From CAYVMN01 sp043808585 (GTDB taxonomy: Bacteria > Desulfobacterota > DSM-4660 > Desulfatiglandales > Desulfatiglandaceae), in NCBI GenBank assembly GCA_043808585.1, contig JAZDES010000138.1, positions 1-11,675 on the forward strand: 11,675 nt of DNA, in the 5' to 3' direction. Both the position numbers and the translations under genes were made by a program. Numbering within the stretch: position 1 is the stretch's first letter; every line of letters starts with the position of its first letter. The notes under the pieces are model-generated. The model saw only the letters and a list, made by a program, of their open reading frames with translations. It was not told where the DNA came from and did no database searches. Of the stretch, positions 1-6,221 are shown piece after piece.

Positions 1-1
1 T

Positions 2-673
2 CAAAAGACCGACAAACAAAAGAGGTATAGTTTTCAGGAGGCAATAGGGTTGGCACTTGACTGTGCCTATGCCAAATTTGACGAGAGCGTGAACTTGGCA
101 GTTAGGCTGGGTGTAGACCCCAGGCATGCCGATCAGATGGTGAGGGGTACCGTGGTGTTGCCGCACGGGGTTGGGAAAAAAGTCCGTGTGGCTGTATTTG
201 CCAAGGGAGAAAGAGAAAAGGAGGCCCTTGAGGCAGGAGCAGACTATGTGGGCTCCGATGATCTCGTAGAGAAGATTCAAAAGGGATGGCTTGAATTCGA
301 CAAGGCGATCGCCACGCCAGATATGATGAGTTCAGTGGGAAAACTTGGCCGCATTTTGGGTCCAAGGGGTATGATGCCGAACGCCAAATTAGGTACGGTT
401 ACATTTGATGTGGCCAAAGCTGTTGAGGAAATTAAGGCCGGGAAGATAGATTTTAGGGTGGAAAAGGCAGGCATACTCCATGCCCCTGTGGGCAAGGTTT
501 CATTTGGTGCTGAAAAACTGTTGGGAAATATTGCTGCATTTATGGAAACTGTCTTGAGGTTAAAACCACCAGCCAGCAAAGGGACATACCTCAGAAGTAT
601 TGGCATCTCCACGACTATGGGGCCTGGAATCAAGGTTGACCCCGCATACGTTAAAGATCTCTTGAACCAATAG
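2..673 (+). CDS. rplA: Large ribosomal subunit protein uL1 (L1), 5' partial
   Basis: L1 forms the mobile stalk on the 50S subunit next to the E site and helps release deacylated tRNA; in many bacteria it also represses its own rplK-rplA mRNA. The visible 223 residues run in frame from base 2, before the first alternative start codon at base 50, and the upstream stretch (YSFQEAIGLALDCAYAKFDE) matches the L1 N-terminal region, so the gene is cut by the window edge and does not start at 50. Family hallmarks are VRGTVVLPHG near the start, the central LGRILGPRGMMPNAKLGTVT, and the C-terminal ISTTMGPGIKVD. L1 proteins are usually about 230 residues, so roughly 10 N-terminal residues are missing. 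The stop TAG is at 671-673. rplK would be expected just upstream, outside the window. Confidence 0.97.
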   Translation, partial: QKTDKQKRYSFQEAIGLALDCAYAKFDESVNLAVRLGVDPRHADQMVRGTVVLPHGVGKKVRVAVFAKGEREKEALEAGADYVGSDDLVEKIQKGWLEFDKAIATPDMMSSVGKLGRILGPRGMMPNAKLGTVTFDVAKAVEEIKAGKIDFRVEKAGILHAPVGKVSFGAEKLLGNIAAFMETVLRLKPPASKGTYLRSIGISTTMGPGIKVDPAYVKDLLNQ

Positions 674-682
674 GAATTATAA

Positions 683-863
683 GACTGAGGCTCTAAGCAA
701 GAATGTAACAACCGGGGGCCTGTGGCTCTCAGTCAAAGACAGTAGGTGCCTTGCCGACCACGAGAGGGTTAGTAGCCCTTGCATGGTGGTGGGTAACGGC
801 TTAAACCAAGTGCCTACCGAGACTGATTTCTCTGGGATTGGAAAGTACACCTCTGTCTTTGGC
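683..863 (+). promoter_or_regulatory. L10 leader RNA (autoregulatory site for the L10-L12 complex)
   Basis: The 225-base gap before rplJ has no gene but a clear folded core. Helices I can pair by eye are 729-734 with 821-826, 742-749 with 810-817 (two G-U pairs), 753-756 with 797-800, 757-761 with 786-790, and 764-768 with 776-780. The purine-rich AAAGACAG beside AGGTGCC, the internal GGCTTAA, and the closing GCCTACCGAG match my memory of the conserved L10 leader, where L10 complexed with L7/L12 binds and represses rplJL. Position directly upstream of rplJ agrees. Two competing pairings are also visible: 683-689 with 728-734, and 732-742 with 853-863. These suggest a switch between bound and unbound folds. 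The family call is from pattern recognition, not a covariance-model search. Confidence 0.85.
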
Positions 864-895
864 ATATCATATGGTTGTCAAATAGAGAGGAGGTG
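848..895 (+). promoter_or_regulatory. rplJ ribosome binding site with a candidate anti-Shine-Dalgarno
   Basis: AGGAGGTG at 888-895 is a strong Shine-Dalgarno whose GGAGG lies 5 bases before ATG 899, which decides the rplJ start. Upstream, CACCTC at 848-853 is perfectly complementary to GAGGTG at 890-895, so the site can fold into a hairpin that hides it from the ribosome. The anti-SD arm abuts 853-863, the segment that can instead pair with the L10 binding core. A translational switch is inferred from this overlap. Confidence 0.5.
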
Positions 896-898
896 AGT

Positions 899-1450
899 AT
901 GAAAAGGGAAGAGAAGGAAAGGTTCGTGGCCGATCTTCATAGCCAGCTTGAGAAGGCGGTTGGCGCCTTTCTAGTGAACTATCAGGGTCTCAATGTAGAG
1001 GCATTAAATCGGCTGCGAAGGGAGCTGAGGAAGATAGATGCCGAATTCAGGGTCGTAAAAAATAGACTCCTGAAACTGGCCAGTCAAGGGACCGATACCG
1101 AGATGATCAAGGAGCATATGCAAGGGCCCTCAGCCGTAGCACTGACATATGAAGACGTGGTTGCACCTGCAAAGGTCCTAATCGGTTTTGCTAAGGATTT
1201 TAAGCAGTTTCAGATTAGGAACTGCCAAATATCCGGGAGGGTGCTCGACGCAGAGGGCGTCAAGCGGCTGGCGGAGCTGCCGGGGAGAGATGTGCTCTTG
1301 GCTCAGACTTTGTCAGTCATGCAGGCAGTTCCTACATCTTTGGTCCGGGTTTTGAGTGGGGTTATGGCCAAGCTACTAAATGTGCTAAAGGCCATTGAAC
1401 GGGAAAAAGGAAAATTAGTCGGTCAAGACATTAAGGAGGTCGAAGCATAG
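899..1450 (+). CDS. rplJ: Large ribosomal subunit protein uL10 (L10)
   Basis: L10 is the base of the ribosomal stalk: its N-terminal domain binds 23S rRNA with L11 and its C-terminal helix carries dimers of L7/L12. The product is 183 residues, normal for the family. NYQGLNVEALNRLRREL followed by EFRVVKNRLLKLA is the characteristic N-terminal RNA-binding part, and the lysine- and glutamate-rich C-terminal helix (LNVLKAIEREK) is the L7/L12 platform. I chose ATG 899 because AGGAGGTG ends 4 bases before it; an in-frame TTG at 875 would add eight residues encoded by the Shine-Dalgarno region itself. Only 2 bases separate its stop from rplL. Expression is probably repressed by its own product through the leader at 683-863. 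Confidence 0.98.
   Translation: MKREEKERFVADLHSQLEKAVGAFLVNYQGLNVEALNRLRRELRKIDAEFRVVKNRLLKLASQGTDTEMIKEHMQGPSAVALTYEDVVAPAKVLIGFAKDFKQFQIRNCQISGRVLDAEGVKRLAELPGRDVLLAQTLSVMQAVPTSLVRVLSGVMAKLLNVLKAIEREKGKLVGQDIKEVEA
1433..1440 (+). promoter_or_regulatory. rplL Shine-Dalgarno inside the rplJ 3' end, long spacing
   Basis: AAGGAGGT is the only strong ribosome binding site near the rplL start and lies inside the last codons of rplJ. Thirteen bases separate its GGAGG from ATG 1453, longer than the usual 5-9. No in-frame start codon sits at the optimal distance, because the rplJ stop and an ATA codon occupy it. Translation of rplL is therefore probably coupled to termination of rplJ. Confidence 0.6.
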
Positions 1451-1452
1451 AG

Positions 1453-1839
1453 ATGGCAGGAAATATCAGCAAGGAAGATGTCATTGAATATATTTCCAGT
1501 ATGAGTGTTCTCGAACTCTCGGAGTTTGTGAAAGAACTGGAGCAAAAATTTGGGGTGAGTGCCGCCGCTCCAGTGGCGATTGCAGCCGCTGGACCAGCTG
1601 TTAAGGCCCAGGAAGAGGCAGCTGAGAAGACAGAATTCGACGTCATTCTCTCTACAGTTGGAGACAAGAAAATACAAGTGATCAAGGTGGTTCGCGCCAT
1701 CACCGGTCTGGGCCTGAAGGAGGCCAAGGCAGTGGTTGATGGGGCACCTGCCCCAATAAAAGAAGGGGTGCCGAAGGAGGAGGCAGAAGGCATCAAGGCT
1801 CAGCTTGAAGAGGCTGGCGCCACGGTGGAGATTAAGTAG
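1453..1839 (+). CDS. rplL: Large ribosomal subunit protein bL12 (L7/L12)
   Basis: L7/L12 is the multicopy acidic stalk protein that recruits translational GTPases (EF-Tu, EF-G, IF2) and stimulates GTP hydrolysis. The product is 128 residues, slightly longer than the roughly 120 of E. coli. The N-terminal dimerisation domain (about residues 1-35, SVLELSEFVKELEQKFGV) is followed by an alanine-rich flexible hinge (about 36-58) and the globular C-terminal domain (about 59-128). The C-terminal domain carries the GTPase-contact segment IKVVRAITGLGLKEAKAVVD and ends KAQLEEAGATVEIK. It follows rplJ after 2 bases, so coupled translation is likely, although the protein is needed in several copies per L10. 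A 161-base structured spacer separates it from rpoB. Confidence 0.98.
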   Translation: MAGNISKEDVIEYISSMSVLELSEFVKELEQKFGVSAAAPVAIAAAGPAVKAQEEAAEKTEFDVILSTVGDKKIQVIKVVRAITGLGLKEAKAVVDGAPAPIKEGVPKEEAEGIKAQLEEAGATVEIK

Positions 1840-1890
1840 CTCATTGCCATAGTCAAGAAATGGCATTCATATGCACATTTAGGCCATGAG
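1840..1890 (+). other. Mutually exclusive stem-loops just after rplL
   Basis: Immediately after the rplL stop, TGCCAT at 1845-1850 pairs perfectly with ATGGCA at 1860-1865 around a 9-base loop. The overlapping segment 1840-1848 can instead pair with 1882-1890, eight of nine positions. Neither fold is followed by a run of T, so this is not a classic intrinsic terminator. It may be a processing or mRNA-stabilising structure at the 3' end of the abundant rplL message, but that role is inference. Confidence 0.4.
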
Positions 1891-1905
1891 CAAGAAATGT
1901 TCACA

Positions 1906-1980
1906 GCCCATAGCCCAGAGCAGCGGACGTTCGTAACGCCCTCTTATAGAGAGGGCTAACAGGTCTTTGTGGCTATGGGC
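1906..1980 (+). promoter_or_regulatory. Long stem-loop in the rplL-rpoB spacer, upstream of the rpoB ribosome binding site
   Basis: GCCCATAGCC at 1906-1915 is perfectly complementary to GGCTATGGGC at 1971-1980, giving a 10-bp outer stem. Inside it, 1938-1944 pairs with 1950-1956 in a 7-bp hairpin. The structure ends 9 bases before the rpoB Shine-Dalgarno AAGGAGA (1990-1996). There is no T-tract. In E. coli the equivalent spacer carries an attenuator and an RNase III site; a comparable processing or control role here is inference from position. Confidence 0.55.
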
Positions 1981-2000
1981 CAAGACTTCAAGGAGATACC

Positions 2001-5000
2001 ATGACCGAACAAAATGGTGCTGGCAGGCGTCCAAGAAAAAATTTCGGGAAGATAGCGAAGGTCGTCGACATCCCGAGTTTAATAGATATGCAAAAGCGTT
2101 CCTATGAACGGTTTTTGCAAATAGGTGTCCCACCTGAGGAGCGTGAAGAATTTGGCCTTCAGGGGGCATTTAAGAGTGTTTTCCCCATACAGGATTTTGC
2201 AGGCACCTCGTCATTGGAATTTGTCAAGTATGCCTTTGAAGATGTCAAATATGATGAGGACGATTGCCTCAACAAGGGCATGACCTTCGAGGCCCCCATC
2301 AGACTGACGGTCCGGCTGGTTGTATTTGATACGGATGCCGCCAATGGTACAAGGAGTATCAGGGATATCAAGGAGCACGAGATCTATTTCGGGACGCTTC
2401 CTATGATGACTGACCGCGGGACTTTTATTATCAACGGGACCGAAAGGGCGGTTGTCAGCCAACTCCATCGTTCCCCTGGGGCCTTTTTCGACCATGACAA
2501 GGGCAAGACCCATTCCAGCGGAAAGCTCCTCTATTCCGCCCGTATTATCCCTTTAAGAGGGTCTTGGCTTGATTTTGAATTTGATCCCAAGGATCTCCTG
2601 TACGTGCGTATCGACAGAAGGCGAAAATTTCCGGCCACGATTCTCCTGAAGGCGCTCGGCTACACAACCAAAGAGATCCTGCAAAATTTCTATGATACCG
2701 AAAGCATTTGGATAGAAAAGAAGAGATACTGGCAAGAGGCCAATATAGATCATCTGTACCAAAAGAAGGTGAGCAGGAATATCGTCGACGAAAAGACTGG
2801 GGAGGTCTTGGCCAAGCAGGGCGAGAAATACTCCAAGAGGCTGCATAAGGCCCTTCAATCGGCCGGGATCACCCGTATACCTATTGACCAGGAGGATCTT
2901 GAGGGCCGCGTAACGGCAGACGACGTGGTGGTCCCTGAGACAGGCGAGGTCCTGCTTGAGGTGAACCAGACCCTTACCCGAGAGTCACTGGAACTGCTTC
3001 AAGAAAGGGGTGTTACCGAGATAAAGTGTATTGTGTTGGATATCCAAGGTGTGAGTAGCACCGTTAGAGAGACCTTGCTCCTGGACAAGATCAATACCCC
3101 TGATGAAGGGGTTCTGGATATCTACAGGAAGATGCGACCCAGCAGCCCCCCGACCCAGGAAGTGGCCAACAACTTTTTTGAAAACCTCTTCTCTAATATC
3201 AACACCTACGACCTTTCGAAGGTGGGACGGCTCAAATTGAACCATCGACTCAACCTGCAAGTCCCCCTGGATCTGCGCACTCTGAGAAGAGAGGATATCC
3301 TCGCTACGGTGAAAGAGCTAATCAAACTCAAGACAACTGAGGCCACAGGGGATGATATCGATAACCTTGGAAACCGGCGTGTGAGGGCTGTGGGCGAACT
3401 CCTTGAGAACCAGTACAGGATAGGACTCGTGAGAATGGAAAGGGCCATAAAAGAAAGGATGAGTCTCCAGGAAGTAGAGACCTTGATGCCCCACGATTTG
3501 ATTAATTCCAAACCCGTCTCGGCTGTGGTCAAGGAGTTCTTCGGAACGAGCCAGCTTTCTCAATTCATGGATCAGACAAACCCCTTGTCGGAGGTCACCC
3601 ATAAGAGGAGGTTGAGCGCATTGGGTCCGGGTGGTTTGACCAGGGAAAGAGCCGGTTTTGAGGTAAGAGATGTCCATCCAACCCATTACGGGAGGATATG
3701 CCCCATAGAGACCCCTGAAGGTCCCAATATCGGACTGATTGTGTCTTTGAGTACCTATGCAAGGGTAAATGAGTTCGGTTTTATCGAAACACCTTACAGA
3801 CAGGTGATAAATGGAAGGGCGACCAATGATATTGAATACCTATCCGCCCTTGACGAGAAGGATTATCCCATTGCCCAGGCCAATGCCCCTCTAGACAAGA
3901 GGGGACGTTTCATAAGGAAAGAGGCAGCGGTAAGAATAGAGGGAGAAGCTGCAAAGATTCCGGTCAGGGATGTCAAGTACATGGATGTGTCTCCAGACCA
4001 GCTTGTGAGTATTTCCGCCTCGCTAGTCCCATTTCTGGAACATGACGATGCCAATAGGGCTTTGATGGGATCAAACATGCAGCGCCAGGCCGTTCCCCTT
4101 CTGAAGGCCAAGGCCCCTTTAGTGGGGACAGGAATAGAGAGGGTGGTCTCACGCGATTCCGGGGTTTCCGTTATAGCCAAAAAGGACGGGGTGGTTGAAG
4201 ATGTGGATGCCTCACGGATAGTCATCAGGTCCGATACCGGATCGGATGACGAAGCCGAGGTTGAAATCTACAAATTAGTAAAGTTCAAGAGGTCCAATCA
4301 GAACAGCTGCTACACCCAGAAACCCATTGTAAAAAAGGGTGAGACAGTCAAGAAGGGGCAGATTATTGCCGATGGCCCCGCCTCCGAGCTTGGGGAGCTT
4401 GCCTTGGGACAGAATGTGATGGTGGCATTTATGTCTTGGGGGGGATATAACTTTGAGGACTCTGTGCTGATCAGTGAAAGGGTGGTAAAGGAGGATATCT
4501 ATACCTCGATCCACATAGAGGAATTTGAGGTATTATCCCGAGATACAAAGCTGGGGCCCGAAGAGATCACCCGCGATATTCCAAATGTGGGTGATGAGGC
4601 CCTGAAGAATTTGGACGAAAGCGGAATCATTAGGATAGGCGCAGAGATCAAACCGGGCGACATTCTGGTCGGAAAGATAACGCCAAAGGGGGAGACTCAG
4701 CTATCTCCTGAAGAAAAGCTACTCCGGGCCATATTTGGGGACAAGGCCGGCGACGTCAAGGATACCTCCCTGAAAGTTCCTCCGGGCGTTGAGGGAATCG
4801 TGATAGATGCAATGGTCTTCTCAAGGAGAGGCGTAGGCAAGGACCAGCGAAGTCTTGACATTCAGGCCGAGGAAACTTCACGACTTGAAAAGGATCTCAG
4901 AGATGAGGAGGAGGTCATTTCGAGGAGTGCCAGGGAGAAGCTGAAAGAGATCCTGGTCGGCAAGAAGCTGAAAACAGATCTACATGATCGGAGGAATGGA

Positions 5001-6110
5001 GACCTTCTGTTACCGGCAAAGAAGGCAATAAAACCTAAGGACATAAAGAGTCTTGATATAGAGACGTGGAGCGGTGCTGACATAATGGCGACCATGGATG
5101 ACATCGAAAGGGTAGAGTCAATCCTGGAGAGTTTTACAGACAAGGTGGCGAGTATTGGCAAGTTTTTTGAAGAGAAGATAGAGAGATTGAGTATTGGAGA
5201 CGACTTGGCCCCCGGTGTTATCAAGATGGTGAAGGTATATGTGGCAGTAAAGCGTAAGCTGTCCGTGGGGGACAAGATGGCCGGTCGTCATGGGAACAAG
5301 GGGGTCTTATCCAGGGTTCTCCCCGTTGAAGATATGCCCTATTTTGCTGATGGGACGCCTGTGGATATCATCCTGAATCCATTAGGGGTTCCGTCAAGGA
5401 TGAATGCTGGACAGGTCCTGGAAACACATTTGGGGTGGGCCTCCGCTGGACTGGGCGAACAGATTGGCAAGCTCCTGGACAAAATGAATAGTGCTGATGA
5501 ACTGAGAGGCAAGTTAAAAACCCTGTTTGATAAAGAAGAGTATAATAAATTCTTTGAGAATTTGCCCGATGAAGACCTTATGGGGAAGGCTCGTCTACTC
5601 AAGGAGGGAGTCCCTATGGCCTCACCTGTCTTTGACGGAGCAAAGGAGGATGAGATAAAGAAGTTCCTCGAGGAGGCAGGGTTACCGGTAACCGGCCAGA
5701 CTACGCTTTACGATGGCAGGACAGGAGAGCCTTTTGACCGGGAGGTCACAGTTGGCATTATGTATATAATGAAACTCCACCACCTGGTGGATGATAAACT
5801 GCATGCCCGATCAATCGGACCATATTCACTCGTGACCCAACAGCCCCTGGGTGGAAAGGCCCAGTTCGGTGGCCAGAGATTAGGAGAAATGGAGGTATGG
5901 GCCATGGAGGCATATGGCGCCGCCTATACACTCCAGGAATTCCTGACAGTCAAGTCGGATGATGTGGCCGGGAGGACCCGTATGTATGAGAGGATCGTCA
6001 AGGGCAATAATGTCCTCGAGGCTGGACTCCCTGAGTCTTTTAAGGTGCTCATGAAAGAGCTTCAGAGCCTGGGACTGGAAATTCAGCTTTTCGAGGATAG
6101 CCAAATCTGA
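2001..6110 (+). CDS. rpoB: DNA-directed RNA polymerase subunit beta
   Basis: Beta forms one pincer of the bacterial RNA polymerase and shares the active site with beta'. The product is 1369 residues, in the long proteobacterial class and apparently intact. The start has Shine-Dalgarno AAGGAGA five bases before ATG and an N-terminus (KNFGKIAKVVDIPSLIDMQKRSYERFLQ) typical of the family. Visible landmarks are the rifampicin pocket at about 515-541 (Q521, D524, H534, R537, S539; E. coli numbering plus 8, all sensitive-type), DVHPTHYGRICPIETPEGPN at 557-576, the acidic pair E819-D820 in NFEDS near the active centre, and GDKMAGRHGNKG at 1090-1101 with the substrate-contacting lysines K1092 and K1100. 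The C-terminal GGKAQFGGQRLGEMEVWA anchors beta'. Its TGA stop forms the first three bases of an inverted-repeat element. Probably cotranscribed with rplJL. Confidence 0.99.
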   Translation: MTEQNGAGRRPRKNFGKIAKVVDIPSLIDMQKRSYERFLQIGVPPEEREEFGLQGAFKSVFPIQDFAGTSSLEFVKYAFEDVKYDEDDCLNKGMTFEAPIRLTVRLVVFDTDAANGTRSIRDIKEHEIYFGTLPMMTDRGTFIINGTERAVVSQLHRSPGAFFDHDKGKTHSSGKLLYSARIIPLRGSWLDFEFDPKDLLYVRIDRRRKFPATILLKALGYTTKEILQNFYDTESIWIEKKRYWQEANIDHLYQKKVSRNIVDEKTGEVLAKQGEKYSKRLHKALQSAGITRIPIDQEDLEGRVTADDVVVPETGEVLLEVNQTLTRESLELLQERGVTEIKCIVLDIQGVSSTVRETLLLDKINTPDEGVLDIYRKMRPSSPPTQEVANNFFENLFSNINTYDLSKVGRLKLNHRLNLQVPLDLRTLRREDILATVKELIKLKTTEATGDDIDNLGNRRVRAVGELLENQYRIGLVRMERAIKERMSLQEVETLMPHDLINSKPVSAVVKEFFGTSQLSQFMDQTNPLSEVTHKRRLSALGPGGLTRERAGFEVRDVHPTHYGRICPIETPEGPNIGLIVSLSTYARVNEFGFIETPYRQVINGRATNDIEYLSALDEKDYPIAQANAPLDKRGRFIRKEAAVRIEGEAAKIPVRDVKYMDVSPDQLVSISASLVPFLEHDDANRALMGSNMQRQAVPLLKAKAPLVGTGIERVVSRDSGVSVIAKKDGVVEDVDASRIVIRSDTGSDDEAEVEIYKLVKFKRSNQNSCYTQKPIVKKGETVKKGQIIADGPASELGELALGQNVMVAFMSWGGYNFEDSVLISERVVKEDIYTSIHIEEFEVLSRDTKLGPEEITRDIPNVGDEALKNLDESGIIRIGAEIKPGDILVGKITPKGETQLSPEEKLLRAIFGDKAGDVKDTSLKVPPGVEGIVIDAMVFSRRGVGKDQRSLDIQAEETSRLEKDLRDEEEVISRSAREKLKEILVGKKLKTDLHDRRNGDLLLPAKKAIKPKDIKSLDIETWSGADIMATMDDIERVESILESFTDKVASIGKFFEEKIERLSIGDDLAPGVIKMVKVYVAVKRKLSVGDKMAGRHGNKGVLSRVLPVEDMPYFADGTPVDIILNPLGVPSRMNAGQVLETHLGWASAGLGEQIGKLLDKMNSADELRGKLKTLFDKEEYNKFFENLPDEDLMGKARLLKEGVPMASPVFDGAKEDEIKKFLEEAGLPVTGQTTLYDGRTGEPFDREVTVGIMYIMKLHHLVDDKLHARSIGPYSLVTQQPLGGKAQFGGQRLGEMEVWAMEAYGAAYTLQEFLTVKSDDVAGRTRMYERIVKGNNVLEAGLPESFKVLMKELQSLGLEIQLFEDSQI

Positions 6111-6190
6111 CGACTCCGTAAAAAGTCAGAGAAGCGGCTTTATACTAAACACCAATCACGTGAGGAATTCGACTTCTTACGAATTCATCA
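6108..6190. repeat. Short inverted-repeat-ended (MITE-like) element between rpoB and rpoC
   Basis: The 20 bases at 6108-6127 match the reverse complement of 6171-6190 at 16 of 20 positions, enclosing 43 bases without coding capacity. The left arm begins with the rpoB stop TGA. The right half also folds locally: 6161-6171 pairs with 6180-6190 with one mismatch around an 8-base loop, creating two GAATTC sites. There is no T-tract, so it is not an ordinary terminator. The arms resemble dispersed repeats I recall from Desulfobacterota genomes, which I could not check. A palindromic REP-type repeat or a plain intergenic hairpin are alternatives. It fills most of the 111-base gap. Confidence 0.55.
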
Positions 6191-6221
6191 AATACAGGGT
6201 AACTGACAAAGGAGAGTGGCG

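Noticed and set aside
50..673. TTG at 50 as the start of rplA.
   Set aside because: Conserved L1 sequence continues upstream in frame to base 2, so this is an internal leucine codon and the gene is truncated by the window.
277..711. Long open frames on the - strand opposite rplA and throughout rpoB and rpoC (for example 3863-4225, 4862-5275, 8568-9044).
   Set aside because: They lie opposite intact conserved genes, lack recognisable domains and good ribosome binding sites, and are explained by codon constraints on the coding strand.
875..898. TTG at 875 as the start of rplJ.
   Set aside because: The extra eight codons would overlap the strong Shine-Dalgarno, which is ideally placed for ATG 899, and 875 has no site of its own.
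3543..3623. Possible rifampicin-resistance changes in RpoB 515-541.
   Set aside because: Differences from E. coli are conservative (Ser to Thr, Asn to Thr, Ile to Val or Leu); the known resistance positions keep the sensitive residues.
6118..6146. Promoter within the rpoB-rpoC gap based on TATACT at 6141-6146.
   Set aside because: The -10 is good but the bases 17 upstream (GTAAAA) do not resemble a -35, and there is no extended -10.
6216..6221. GTG at 6216 as the start of rpoC.
   Set aside because: The Shine-Dalgarno directly abuts this codon with no spacing; GTG 6222 has normal spacing. The difference is two residues and not fully settled.
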